A stretch of 64,000 bases of DNA from Xanthostigma xanthostigma (GCA_963575645.1 OY754464.1:27853501-27917500), one strand, 5' to 3'. Shown: positions 44,083-58,149, counted from the stretch's first letter. The notes: generated from the sequence alone by a model not told the origin. Made by a program: numbers and translations.

Positions 44083-47000
44083 TGATCCAACGGATACGAT
44101 TTGCATCGTTAATTTGCCCGTATCACGAATACGGCGCAGACTCTGGTTGCGGCGCAAGTACCGGTCGGCCCGGTCTTCAGTTGAGATTGAAATCCTTTGA
44201 TTCTGATTTGAAATTTAAAGCGTTTATGGAATTTATGTTGAATTTGTTTTCAAATTGACAAGGAGAAATTTATTTGTTTGTTTCGTTATGCGTTTTCAAT
44301 TATTTTATGGCTTTAGATCCTTTTAGTTCACAGAGGCGTGAAACTGTGGTTAGGCAGTAAATGGTATTGTTACGAAATATTTTTTTCTGGGAATAAATTA
44401 GATCAAGAAAAACCAGAAAAGAAAACGGCTATTACAATGAATTGGTAAAAAATGCCGAGTTTTGAGATTTTACTCGAAACGTTTCAGAAGAAAAATTACT
44501 TTTTTTTATAGTTTTTGATTTTTTTTTTTTTTTTTGTATGTATATCTTAATATATTTAATTCCCGGAAGCTTAGTGTTCTGACAATATTAATTACCAATT
44601 GACCGCAACATTTTATTTTGCTTCTCGTAATTGGTGGATTTTAAAAACATAAGTTATGTCGCCTATTTTTTGACATCAACAAGTTAATTTAAGGTTAGTT
44701 TCGAAGTAGCGTTTCTTTATTAGACACGTATTTCCTGGTCCGATTGAGAATTTTTCTAAATTAAAAACGTGACAATTTTCTTTTGGGTGCCATTCAACGA
44801 GACTTATGCTCGGGCTCTAATACGGCTTTAAGGCTTAACTTTAAATCTAGAGCTAATGAATGTTATTTGTTTTTAACTACATGGAGATCTCCATTTCGTT
44901 GAAAAATGACATTCTTAAATTTAGATTAACTAAATCCTCAAAGCTGTATCAGAAACCCAGTATTAGTAATCAAAATTAGTTTGAAAGAAACAAAAAATCA
45001 TAAAATTTACTCCGACAATAACATTGGAAGCCGGTAGTGGGAGTAATAAGATAATAACTTCAACCTGTAAAGTATTGTGGCAAAAGAAACGACATTCCAA
45101 TTTGGTCGATTTTCGTAATAACTACATTTACCAATTGAAAATAATGTGGTCCATATTTTACCTAGACTGTATTGCTCTAATAGCAATTGAAAGCTGCAGT
45201 GGATGTCGTTTATTTTGCGATCGGTCTTATCTATAGGAAACTAAATCACCTCAATAATTGCTTACCTTGAATGTTGATTTGAAAATAGCCAGCGAAAAAA
45301 ATTGGTCAGACACGGAATTGTTTTTTTTTTTTTTTTTACTTAATTGCGTTTCAATTATTCAGAAGCACAGATCGAAGCAAGGGTAAGTTGTGTATTTCCA
45401 GAGTCTGTCGCAAAAGTTCTATTACGTTCAGTGCATAGCGACAATGGTTAATTATTCTAGTGTAGCGATTTTGTTTACTTTTCATAATAGAATCTTTAAT
45501 ATATTTGATTATAATTGTTTAGGTTTTGTGTTGTGTCTATGTAATTCAGTTTCTTTTCTGTTCTGTTCTGTTCTATGAATTTTTTTTTTCAAGTTGGATT
45601 TAGTTTTCTTTTTTCTCTTGGTTTCAGTTCTAAAATTTCCAGCGTTGTAGTTTAGTTCAGTTCAAGCTTATTTACATAGACTGAAGTGTTTTAATTTGTT
45701 TGTTTTTTTTTCTATCTTTAAAATGAAAAATCTATAAACTAAAATAGTATTATATAATGTGTATATAATATAAAGAGAATTATCTATTTATTTATATTTA
45801 TGAGTTCAGAGAACGAAGACGAATTTCTGAATTTAAAAACGTGTGTATATAATAAAAAAAAATTTAAAATGTAAAATGTAAAAAAAAGAAAATGTAATAA
45901 TTCACCGCAAGCATTCTGTAACTTTAAAATAGATCTGTACTTGTCATTGTCCGATTTGGGATGAAAGTTAGGTGGAACCGATACCTAAGTACCCGATTCT
46001 TAAAACTGATTGGGATGTACCGATAACTACCAAACAGCAGAAGAATAATACAATACAGACTCGATAGTCCGGCTTAATTAAAACGCAGGTGATCCGGATT
46101 ATTAAAAAATTCGGATTACTGCGAGTAATATTAATTATTTTCATAGTAAATGGAAAAGCGTTCTTAATGGATTTATTTATACAAATTTAATACAAAATAT
46201 GTTTTAGATTGTAGAATATCGTATTGATGCATAAAGTCTGTAATTTTATTTTCCTTAATATTGGACTTCCTTTTTTTTAATTGCTCGAGATTTTCGTCCA
46301 TTTAACTTGTAATTACAGCTTAATCGTTTATGCGGCGCCATAGTGCATTCTCTCTGTTGTATTCTATCATTGCTTAAAAACAATAACTGATCGTAACATC
46401 CGGTGACCGACTGTTACTGAAAATCCGGATTACAAAGTACATAATCTCAAGCGACTGTACGGATTATCGACGAATCTGAACTATCAAAAGATTCGCTTTG
46501 CCGTATCTGTACTGAAATGACAAATACATTTCGTATTCTTTCACCAATTTAACGAGTAATAAATAAACAATAATATTATTCATGATTGAATTGCTGTCAA
46601 TAATTGTTTTCGATAAAAATGAGCGCAGGTTGTGACGCAACAATTACAGTTTTTGTTGTGAAAACAATTCAATAGCATAATTTGTTTTTCTCAATGCTGT
46701 CCATGTAACAATTGACTGTCTTCATTTTTGCCGGCTAACAGTCGGTGGACAGTTCGAAAGTATCTTTTTGTGGCATAATCTCAGAACTCTAAAGTCTAAA
46801 TGCGCGGTATGAATTTTATCTCTTTTCCTCAATTTTCAAATACAGTCGAACCCTACAGAACTTACATGTTTTTAAATTAAAACAGCAAGCGGTTCAGTGA
46901 CGCAACTCGAATTTCATTTCTGTAGTTAATACAGTTCTTTTCGCTAATCCGAATGGGAAAAATTTCAGAACAACTGGCAGAAGTAAATAATGCCCATACA

Positions 47001-49238
47001 TTATAAGATTTTTAAAAGGTGGCCTTGAAAAAATGTTTGCTTCCAACAAATAGATAACAATTTCAGATTACCTATTTTACAAATACATCAAGAAGACTAA
47101 AAGATAAGGAGATGAAACTTGTGGGGTGAGGGTGGGACAAAATACATGCACATCATCGTGACTTTGGTCCTTGATGCGCTAAGAAGTACTGCGCATGCAT
47201 TTTTCCTTGTCTCTGCTACAGTCCTCTTACATTTATGGTGTGTTGGTAACAAACAACAACTTGGTAAGAAGAGGACCAGAAACAGTTGGTAATGTTTATC
47301 ATTACTATGAAAACACTCGAAGATATCCACGCAAGAAGACTGCGTGTCACCACGCAAGTTTGTTCTTATCTGTAGTTTTTTTGGTTAGTACATAAAAAGA
47401 AAACGAATATTTTTTTAATAGAATATATGTATGATTAAATATGAATGTTATAATTACACTTACATTTAAGTTTTTTTATATGTGTATAAAAGAACGATCT
47501 TTAAAAAAATGTCCTTTTTTAGTAATCCAAACTTTTGGCTATTCTGAACCCTCTCTATTTTTATCGCTTCGGATTAGCGATTGCTTACTGTTTTCAGCAG
47601 CACGGGCCAGAAGGTCCCTATCCTACCCAATTTTGATTTTATTAAAGATATTACTTTCAACCTTCTAAATCAAGAAGTTGGGGATTAATAAAATTTCTGT
47701 GCTTGGACCCTCAGAAAATCTCAATCCAGCCCTGACTATATGATCAAAAATCGTATAATAAACGTAAACATGATAATTTCAAGATTTTTTTTTATATGAA
47801 CATAATATGTCCCATTTCACTTATTTGTTAACAACAAAATATTCGTGTTTTTTTGTAGAGTTAATAAATCTCTCAGTAGAATAAAATTGGTGTGAATTAA
47901 ATTATGATGGACACACCGGTCCAGTAAACACAATTCGTTTGAGGTTTGACTGTGTATATATATATATTTTTCGATATTTCACTCGTTGAAGAATTGCTTT
48001 GTGAACGACGCAAACTTTATATAGGTTTAACTATATTATTATTAACTGATATTCAGTGACTATGATACAATATTTAAAATAGAATAGATAGATATATAGA
48101 TTATATATTTTTGTATAAAAAAATCTGAATGTAAAATACCATTTGTCTTATTAGCAGTGTTAAACATCTGTTATAATCTTGAAAGTTTCTTCCGTTATTC
48201 GAGTTGGAAAAAAAGTGCTCGTAATTTCACTGTATATTTTTTCCTTTTTGCTATTGTTTTTCCTGTACCCTCTATCGATATTAAATGAATTATTCAGTCT
48301 TTACTCTAAGAGTATTGATTTTTCAAAGGCAGCGATAACTTTATGTTCATTTTGTCAGATATTGTTTTGTGTGGACGCATCAACCTTAGAACCACATATA
48401 TTAAGGGGTTATAGCCAACTGTATACGTTTACGAGATTTAATTGTCAACCTGTTGTTTTCATTAATTCATTTTTTTTTTAATAATTAAACCTGTTGCAAC
48501 AGTTGTACAAAAAATGTAAAACCTCTTTGCGATTCTCTTAATTTACTATAAATTTAGTAAAAAAATGTTTCATCCTACGCGATCTCAGAACCAAGCCCTG
48601 ACAAATTTGATGGGCAACTGAGCAAAAGCTCATCGAATTAATAACATAAAAAAAAAATAAAATTTCCCACTAATTTATCAGAAAAAGTTGTGGAAACGCC
48701 AAAAAAGAGTTATGGGTATACTTTTTTTTTATTTTTAAATGTTCGAGCCCTGAAATACTTTTATTGACTGACGTATTTTTTATAAGCGTTTTGTTTATAA
48801 AATGCTAATGCGCTTACAATTGTTTTTACGTCTGTTATTGTAAACAGATTAGACTATGAGTGGAAGTCGATTGGAGAAGCTACTGCGTGGTAGCGAATTG
48901 AATGGCCGGACTAGAGCATGGCTTGTAGTGAAGAAATTCCGCAGTGTGGCTCTAGGGTTGAAAACGTGTCCAAATATCAGATAGAATAACCTAGAAACAA
49001 TAATTTGTGTTACTTTCGTAGGAACTTTTTGTCTAGGACATTTTTTTTTTTTGGCAATTTATGTCAAAACAATAGAATTATATTTTTTGTGTGATATGTA
49101 TTTTATTTTTTATACACATGTCCCAGACATGACTCCCCAAGCCTGTATCTCGATTATTTTGAAGATACTCTATCAAAACCTATAGATTCGTAAATGAGGT
49201 GAAATTATCTACAAAATGGGGGTCAATTGTTGACATTG
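44083..49238. other. MDM2 3' UTR and downstream DNA
   Basis: AT-rich, no further gene supported. A candidate AATAAA lies near 44392. A Tigger/pogo-like repeat may occupy about 46055-46515. Short frames in this stretch have no recognisable motifs. Confidence 0.4.
46055..46515. mobile_element. Possible pogo/Tigger-like MITE
   Basis: The left end tacagactcgatagtccgg and the complemented right end (cagtacagatacgg, then gataatccgtacag) are only loosely similar. Several gtaatccggat words recur inside. The resemblance to pogo-type ends is suggestive only. Confidence 0.3.
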
Positions 49239-49396
49239 GGTTTATTCCAAGCAGCCATAGAACGATAACAGAACCGTCACCATCTTGCGCAGTAGCTAAA
49301 ACGAGACTTTATTACGATTTTTGCGCTACTGCGAATAACAGTCTTGCAGCAAAGCTATGACGGTTATGTTACTGTTCTCAGACTACTTGAAACATG
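49239..49396. mobile_element. Palindromic MITE family N, copy 3 (diverged)
   Basis: It shares ttccaagcagcca, ccgtcacc and gcgcagtagctaaaacg with copies 1 and 2, with more substitutions. The inverted layout is still visible (ctactgcg...gactacttgaa). It is the only copy outside MDM2. Confidence 0.75.
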
Positions 49397-52300
49397 TATT
49401 ATTGTATTTGTATCTAAAGTTGAATTGTGTTTATTTCATCAATTTTGTAATGTACTGGCATTTCATTACATGGTTGAAAAAAGAATTAAAAAAATTATCA
49501 GAATACTTAAAAAAATACACATAGGCCTATTTAAGAAAAAAAAAACATTGACTGTCTTTCTCTAGCATAGATTAATAATTTACTGTCAGCTTGTAGAGAA
49601 TTTCATCCCATTTACGAACACATGAGCTTTGACGGAGTTATCTTCAAAAATATTCAAGATACAGGCTTAGGGAGCCGTGTCTGGAACATTCTGTGTATAT
49701 GAAAATCAGAAACATTTAATACTTCGACTTCGGTAAAAATGTGATAAATTTATTATTTTCTTATTGTAAGGTTGTTCGATCAGTAAGTTGTGAGTCATAA
49801 TAAAAGCTATTTTTTTTTTTTGTTACTAAAACGAAAAATATGAACATGTAAATTATTAACTTAAATTTAGATGTTACTTAAGACCACTTATAATCAAATT
49901 TATCCAATTATTTATTAATTAACAATAATAAAACAGTTCGTTTGCCTTAAGTATTTTTGACATCTCTGTCACTTGTTGCCTGTGTTTAGTTGAATCTGAT
50001 ATACATATAAATGTAAATGATGAGTGAAAAAATTTCTCAATTTCAATACAACGGACGGTTTGCAAGAAAAAGTATTGTAAAATGAAAAAAATAATATCAG
50101 CGATAATGCGAAATTAAGTATGGCTAACACATATTTTAACAAATTTTCACTTATTTATATTGAAATATCTTTAAAACTACACGTCAGAATACTTTGTAAT
50201 TTTTGCACAATTTAAGTATGTTGGCTAATATAAATTCAAGTTTGATATATCTGCTGCGGTTGTGCTAAATTGTATGAAAAATATGTATCTCGCATAAAAT
50301 TTTCTATTCACCACATGTTAAATTACCAGTTTTCAAAAATTATTTACTCAAAAACTACACGTCAGATCTCTTTCAAAAAATTAATTTTAATGTACATACC
50401 ATTGGTAACATATTAAAATTTCGCCTTATAATTTAGCAATTGCTTTATTGATCGAACAACCTTAACTAATCAAACGAATGATTTAGTATTGTTAATAACT
50501 GTAACTGTACTATCTGCTGTTTTTCTTGAAAATAGTTTTTTTTTTTTTTAATGTAATGCAATATTTGATCACTCATGAGAGGCCAACCCCGAACTTGTTT
50601 AAGTCTTTCCTGAAATAATGTAGAATAAGAAATCATTTTTATTTGAAGTTCTTGACAGATTCCAGTGGTACCATAGCGTATTTTAAAGCATTCCCAATCA
50701 TTCAGGTAGACTTTAATAACCAATGAACTTTGAAACTTCTGAACTTTGACTATTTATTACAATAAATAACAATATATTAAATATGTATGTATAATTAAAA
50801 CAACCGTCAAGTGATGATTTAAAAGAAGGCCTAGTGTCTACTCTGCACTGAAATTTCAAAAACTTCAAATCAAAATTATCTATTTCGGGATGGAGTTGCG
50901 ATTGGTTCGCTGATTTGAAAAAAAATTGAATTGTGTTCAAACGACTTTAACTTCGTTTGTAAGATTGGGGGAAGCGCGGAATGGGACGGAACGGGGTAAT
51001 GAACTGTAGGGCACCTCGTCTGCCGTTTACTCTCCAAACCGTGAACAAATATAAATCAGCGACCGCAATAATTAAAATTAATCATTCTGTGGAACTAATC
51101 AAAACAATTATATGTTTATTCAACGTTTATACATATGAAAATTGCTGTTTCCGTCTGTAAAACAATTTTTGTAAAAGAAACTACATAAAAATTATAGGAG
51201 ATTTAATTGAACGCCATAGCACGTTAGTCCTTTGTTTTTGAAACGAAAACAGACGAGCTTTTTATTGTTCAAAACTTGTGTGATTGTAACACTTGTAGAA
51301 TAACGATTTCAATTTCATACTCTAATATTTTTATTTATTTTTTTTTATGAATCTATATTTACCGTGTTAGTAATCGTTTTAATAATTGAAGGTTAGACAA
51401 CTTAATGTAAAAATAAATTATCAACAAATCAGTGCAATTTTTATGACGTGAAAACTTAGTCACTTGAACGGTACCAATGTATGATTATTGCAATTTTTTT
51501 TTTTAAAGAGATATTTTTGAATGTTCATATTAGCATTGAAAACTGTAAATGTAATGTGTCCCACGAATGCTTTCTTAGCCTTTTGGAAATTAATGCTGGG
51601 AATTTCGTAGAGAAAATTAAAGATTATTTAAAAGTCGTAATGATACAATAGACAATTAATGTCAAAGACCAAAGTCACTTATAAAAGTGTAGACCAGGGA
51701 CGCAAAAATGATCATTTGGACTCTGCTGCATATTTGGGTAGTGTTATGTAAAAAGTCAATGTACCTATGTTAAATGATAAAGACAGAAAAAACCCCCACC
51801 GAATAGATAAATAAAAGATAAAAACAAATGGAATGTGTCATATACCCCCTGGACAGCTGGATTATACAACACTGAAAAGATAGATCCAGATTCCAGCGAA
51901 TATTTTCTGTTTTATTGTGCAAACCTTCAATTATTAAATAAATGATTTATTCATTTGTTGTGTTTAAATTTATCGAGAATTCTTATTCTATGTTCATCTG
52001 TCATCATTGCTTTGTTTTTCTGTCTCCATTGCATAAGGAATAATTTCAATGTCTTGTAGAATATTTTTTCTGTATTTGTAGTTTAATTAAAGTGGTTTGT
52101 TTCTTTTCGCAATTAATTCATATAACACCAATAAATTAACTCAACTAACATAAAGTAATAAACTGTAGTTATTTTCATTTGTTAGTATAGGTACTGATAT
52201 TAAAATACAGCCCATTTACCAACAATACAATTCAGTGAATGGGTTTTTTTTTGTTCATGTGCTGTGTTTTGAATATTGTGCTTTTGTTTTGTTTATCAAG

Positions 52301-53121
52301 AACATTTTATTTCATTATCATGAAGAGATATTCAGCGATATAATATTTTTGTTTTAGGTTGAGCTTAATAATGCTAATAAATGTCAAATGGAAAAAATTG
52401 AAAAGAAAACAAAAACCATGAAAATATGATTTGTAACGATTTTTGAAAAGAAAATATGACTAAAAAAACAAGACGTCAAAAAAAAGAATAAAAGAAAAAT
52501 GTAAACGGCGAAGAAAATTGTAAAAAAAGCTTAAACGGAATGAAACGAAAATGGAAAATAAAGAAAGGAATAAATCATCATTTTGTCTTTCATTTCACTT
52601 GGCTTGAAAACCATCCCGAATTTTAAAACTCCTCAATTCCGACTGTTCTTATTTGCAATTAAAAAATAAAATATTTTCTAGAAATGTTTAAAAAAAACTT
52701 ATCGAGTGATTAGTTGGGATTTACCAGACAGTAAATTTGCCAGACACCAAATAAGTAATAACCGAATAATTTTTGTTACCAATAAGCAGATTCATTTTGT
52801 CGAATAATTCAACAACCAGCTACAAATACAAACATTTTTTTTAAATGTGCAGTAAATTCGCGACATTTTTTACCAGATGAGCTAGAAGATTTTCAGAACA
52901 AGTTAATATTTTTATAACCCCTGCTTTTAAACGTCTGTAATCAACAAAATCAGTTAGTTTACTAGGGCAGTTAATTACTGACAATTATTATTATTGAACG
53001 ATTTTAAGTTTGCCAATCAAGATTTTAGATAATTATTACATAATTACTAAAGGATAGTAACTAACATAACATATCAGAAGTTTTGCCATTTTAGTACTTA
53101 GTAGTGTTTTAATAACTTTTA
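49397..53121. other. AT-rich intergenic DNA
   Basis: No gene or clear element is seen. An A-rich tract runs from about 52370 to 52560. Confidence 0.4.
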
Positions 53122-53262
53122 AGAGGCCATTCATGTATTACGTGAGCACCATAGGGGGGTGGGGTCTTTATTTAGCTTATTTTTGTATACTTGTGCTGAC
53201 AATGGGGAGGGGGGGGTCAAAAATTACTAAAATTCTGCTTACATAATACTTGAATGGTCCCT
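53122..53262. mobile_element. Short inverted-repeat element
   Basis: The end aggccattcatgtattacgt is matched, complemented, by agggaccattcaagtattat at the right. G-runs occupy the centre. This end type is widespread in insect genomes, but the superfamily is not settled. Confidence 0.55.
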
Positions 53263-54147
53263 AATTTAAAATTTATAAGATATGCCACTGTTTGTAATAA
53301 AGCGTTTTTATTGGCTGAACGGAAAGCTCGTTGAACTCTAATAAATTACGTAGGTACTATCTCTGTAGGTACTACCCGACTACCAATATTGAAATTATGT
53401 GACGTGTTAAAGTGAATAAAATATATGGGCCGTTGTCCGATGCAGAGTGAGAAGGATATAAACTGGTTGAGGGATACATCTGACAGTGCATTTGACTATA
53501 GTCGTGGTTGTAGGAAGGTCTTTCGGTCTTCTGTGGCCTGTGCGCTTGAATCGTATCATTCAGTTCTGAGATTACAGTGCGCAAAGTTGATAGTGCTGTA
53601 TATTCGTGGGCCAACATTTCTCAATTGTACCTGCAAATTAGCATCATTTGCTCACATATCAAAGTTAATATATTTAGGAGGTGAGTACATCATTTACTTA
53701 ACAAATTTTTCGTTTTTCTTGTGTTTTTTATTATCTAGAAGTTTTTGTGGTTAGAAATTTTGAAAAAAAAATTGCATTCTTATATAAAAAGTAGGTTCGG
53801 TCCCAAAAATAAAAGGGACGCTCATTAAAAATATATTAATTTTGTTTTAATATTAATTTGTGGTGTTTTGATGACGCAGTCCACTAAAATGGGTGCGGTC
53901 GTGTCTTCCGTTAACATCTTGCGTTATTTTTTTGTTTTACAATTCATTTATTTACATAGCTAAGTTTTTTTTCTTTTGATAATGTTTTTCCATAACAAAT
54001 GATTTGCGATTGTGGTATTATCGAGCTTGATTAATTTGTATTGTACGAAATACTTGTTATTCGGCCTACGCCGGTTTCTGAGCTGTCAAGCATACGCGTT
54101 GGCAGATTGACCCCGTAGATATAGAAATTTTAATACAGATTAGGGAC

Positions 54148-54213
54148 TAGGCGTTTTAGGACAATATTTGTCCTAAAACGCCTAACATCATTCCAATTAT
54201 TGGAATGATGTTA
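54148..54213. repeat. Two adjacent perfect hairpins
   Basis: The first, 54148-54184, has arms taggcgttttaggacaa around tat. The second, 54183-54213, has arms taacatcattccaa around a 3-base centre. They touch each other. Confidence 0.92.
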
Positions 54214-55102
54214 TGTTAGCATACTTCTTTTGTTTTTATTCAGCTTTTCGTTTTTCAAATTCCGTAAAAAATAGTAAGTTCTTTTTAACCACGATCTCAG
54301 TTTTAGCTGAAAAGATGGGAGCAAAATGTATGTCCAATAATAAAATGGTTGTGGTTAAGAAATTTCCAGTTATTTATTTTTATATTTACGTAGGTATCGG
54401 ATACTTAAATGTTGTTTCGAAAAGAGTTTTGGTTACGGATAAGTACAGTTCAAGATCGAAGTCAGGGGGTGACTAAGAAAATTTTACTCCCCCCCCCGAA
54501 ATTTCTAAAAAAAGATAATTAAACTCTAGTGCAGACGAATTTGTTCCCACAATTACTGTTTACTGGTCTGCGCCACTTTATTCTGAAGATTTTTTCTGTT
54601 AATTATTTTCTGAGAAAATTGCGTGAAATAATAAAATACCATTTAAAAAACTTTTTGATCTTTAAAATTAAATTATTTGGAGGCCTCGAATTTTGACACC
54701 GCTTTGGGAATAGTTAATCGTATCCTAAAATCCTGCCCTGAGCGTAGGCGATATGGTAAAAGGATTACATTAGCTTACGATGTAATTGCAATGTGAAAAT
54801 TAATGTGCCCTTCGGACTCCAGCAAGGGGGACGAAGCACAAGAGGCGTAACTCGAAGGACTAAACAATGGTCGACAACTGCCCTGTGACAAGGAATTGAT
54901 TTTTTATATAATAACGGCTTATGCGCAAATATTTTGATAACTACCTACTCGTAACACAAAAGCACTGCCCTAAACATAAAAGTAAATTAATCATATTATA
55001 TTTAATTTATCATAAAATAACTTTTTATTTTTTGTCATTGGACATTTTTTTATCAATATAGTTATCATTAATGAGTGTAAATACGTTAGGTCTGTTTTAA
55101 GG

Positions 55103-55480
55103 TTGGGCTTTTCGGTAAAAATATCACTCATCGGGAATACTTTTATGATTAGTTCATTTGTTTTATATTTTAAACTAACCTTTATCCGTGAGCCTTGTTC
55201 GTTGCAATGTCGATTTTTACGAAAACCATACCTGAACCTGATCATAGGTACTACTGGATATACTTGGTGTCAGTGTTTCATAAAAATCGATCCAGCCGTT
55301 CTCGTGAGGTGCTGGCCACAAACAGACACAGATAAAAATGCTGGAAAGGATGCACGAACTTATAAACTTTGATAATGGGCAGTAGATACCATTAAAGAAA
55401 TAAAAAAATATGTACGTTTATTCAATAAAAAGTTGTTGAGCCGATTTTGCTAAAATTTATATGGGATCAACTTTGAGAAA
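55103..55480. repeat. Possible RTE-type retrotransposon remnant
   Basis: The words aaaatcgatccagccgttct (near 55284) and ttgttgagccgattttgc (near 55434) resemble the 3' regions of RTE-like elements. No reverse transcriptase ORF is preserved. Confidence 0.35.
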
Positions 55481-56000
55481 TACTTTATCGAATAACAAAA
55501 GAATAATCGAAATTGGTTCACAGTCGGCGAAGATATCGACGAACTGATACGTATACAAAAAAAAAAAAAAAAATACAATCGAATAGAGAGAACCTCCTTA
55601 TTTTTTTGAAGTGGATTAAAAATACAAAAGAATTCGTAGGTATAATCAGTAATACATGTTCCCGACGCACTCATGTAGTCGACGCTCCCGACTAAAACTG
55701 AACGTTTTCCCGTTTAATACCTAAATATCCAAAATAGGTACCCGAGAAACCAAACAATAGCCACAAAAGAGATATTCGTATTTTGCAATTTTATTATAGT
55801 ATTGATTAGAAATCAAAGTAAACATTGACTTTATTACGCCAATATTTGTTTGTTTGTGACATCATTTCGAAAATTGATAATCACATTTTGATTTTGAGAA
55901 CACAAAATTATTTTAATTTCATCTAGAGTCTGAACTGACCCTGTCGAAATTCGACTGAGTTGAGGTATTTGGAATAATACCTAATTATTTAAATTATAAC

Positions 56001-56123
56001 GAAACAATTCTGGAACGCTGTTTTTTAACTTGTTTGATTTCTTTCTTTTGGCTTCGCCGAACATTGCCAATGGAACCCGATTCATACACAAACATGTTAA
56101 AAAGGAGCGTTCTGAATTGTTTC
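56001..56123. mobile_element. Palindromic MITE
   Basis: Arms of about 35 bases, starting gaaacaattctggaacgctg at left, with the complement at right (agcgttctgaattgtttc). The centre is unpaired. No ORF. Confidence 0.65.
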
Positions 56124-56253
56124 TTTATACATATAATAATAATATAAAAAATAAATAATTATAAAAAGGAAAATAGTAAAGCTTCAACTATAAAAAATTA
56201 TGTAAATTAGCATAATCGTTCATTTGTTTTTCAGATAATCGGTTACTCACGTA

Positions 56254-56530
56254 TTATAGTACTCGTTCGTATAATATATTATATTTATAACGGTCAGACA
56301 ACTTTCTCATTTCTCCACTATATTTGGATATACGACCGATGAGCGGTGATGAGTCATCGTCCAAATCGACCATCAGTCGTGGCGCCTCATTCTGTATAAT
56401 TTGTAACATGAGCTGATAGGTAGTGCATACAATAGGCAATAATCGAAACAATCGACAATTGCCGTCGTTTTTCAACTGTTTGAATACGTTTTGTTATTGC
56501 AGAACTAATTTCATCAATCAATCCACATAA
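56254..56530 (-). pseudogene. Possible coding remnant, family not recognised
   Basis: On the minus strand a 73-codon frame (MKNDGNCRLFRLLPIV start, ending in YKYNILYERVL) overlaps a second open frame that extends upstream (IDEISSAITKRIQTVEKRRQ). Both are GC-richer and less biased than the AT-rich background, as expected from a frameshifted coding sequence. I do not recognise the protein. It may be a decayed retroelement or a host gene fragment. Confidence 0.3.
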
Positions 56531-57604
56531 AATAGTAATGGGTCAGCTAATCTGTGTTTCGAAGTTTTTTTTTTTCATGTGAGTTACCAAAGGAAGGGGA
56601 GGGTCTAGTGAGTCGCAGAGTACCATCTGGCCCAACCCAGTTTCAAATCCTAGTTACGCCAAATATATATTATCTTTTTTTTTGGTTTTTGTGTTATTGA
56701 CTATTGTTATCTGCAGTCTGTACGCGTATGACTCGGAACCACTACTGCTAGACTAATTTTTATTAAATGTGCAAATTGCAGATACTTAAAAATAGATACC
56801 TTATATCCGACTAAAATCGAACTAATTGATACCTATACTGTTTATTTTAAAACCGAAAACAACGTAAGTGAATATATTCTGTATAGATACTTCACAGGTA
56901 TCAAAAAGTTGTGTGATTTGAATGTCATTTTGGTATTGTTCTCCGATTCGTCTGGTATAGTTACGAATCTACGGACGCGTTATTTTTAAATCGCGTACAA
57001 CCACCCCCTTTTGTTATTCTATATTTAACTACGGGATTTTCGTTTACGAATTACACCCTAGCTCAACGTGTACAGCATGCACTATATACAATCTCGCCGT
57101 TCAGAATTCGTGGAATACCGAGAAGCGTGAGTCACGTTTATTTCCCACGTCTGTCTCCACCGAGTCGTCGGGACGCTCCATTATTAATGATCACAGCACC
57201 CAGTAACCAAATAAAAAAAAAATATTAGTTGACATCGGCATTTGTAATCTAAAATACAAAACCCGAGGCCCACATAAACATTTTTTGTGGCCTATCTAAA
57301 CGTTTATATGCTAGTTCCATATAAATGTGTCTAAAATAATGTTATAGAGGAAATAATAGTTGTCAAAACCAAAAGTGCACATCCTGCAAGTTTTCCACTG
57401 TATGATAAAAAAAAACAATTGAAAATATATTCTTAAAAAATTTAAAAAGACTTAAAAATTCAAAGAAATAAATAATTAAAAATTGAAAAAATATTTTTTT
57501 GTGTTCGAAAAAATAAAAAAAAATAAGAACTATAGGTATACATAATATAATATATAATTAATATCAAGTGGAATAAAGTGAAATAGAAAAAAAAATAAAA
57601 ATCA

Positions 57605-57680
57605 ATTAATTCGAATCGAACCCAGGACCTTGCCCTTGTGGATCTAACGGCATAACCATTACGCCGCGAAGCTTGCTATA
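57605..57680 (-). repeat. tRNA-like head, probably of a SINE
   Basis: The minus strand shows an A-box-like ggcgtaatggttatgcc and a B box gggttcgattc at tRNA-like spacing. The acceptor stem does not pair clearly, and A/T-rich low-complexity sequence follows. This fits a tRNA-derived SINE or pseudogene better than a working tRNA. Confidence 0.55.
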
Positions 57681-57992
57681 CGTTTCGGTGTTATTACGGT
57701 ATAGAAGTGTAGCACTTGTTTTATGGATTTACACTATATTTACACAGGAATTATACTGTTTTTTCAAACTATTAGCTGTCAAAAATTATAAATATAAAAC
57801 TGTTTATAAAAATTAAACTACTGAACACATTTTAGTGAATTTAAATAGGGTTCTGGTCTGATAGTAAACAAAGTGAATAAAATATAACCCCAGGCAATCC
57901 GACCAAAATTGCGATCTGTAGAGTCGTAACGTACATACGTACAGACCAACCGACAACTGCTGTTTGTGATTTTCAATTACAATTTTAATAGT

Positions 57993-58149
57993 ATTTATGA
58001 ACTCGAATTGATTTAAAAATGGTTCTCTTTTATAGATCAGCATCTCCTCTTTTCAAAAAGCTTCAATTTGAATGGATTTCCTGTGAAATTAACTTAGATA
58101 CAACTTCTTATATGAACGAAAGTCAGCTCTGATGCACAAAGCGATAATA
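57993..58149. repeat. Left arm of a widely spaced inverted repeat
   Basis: About 155 bases here are found inverted at 62436-62595, sharing gagctgactttcgttcat and aacttagatac-type words. The arms are 4.3 kb apart. They may be ends of one element or two independent copies. Confidence 0.8.

Noticed and set aside
57605-57680. Working tRNA gene
   Set aside because: A and B boxes are visible, but a paired acceptor stem and a clear anticodon loop are not.
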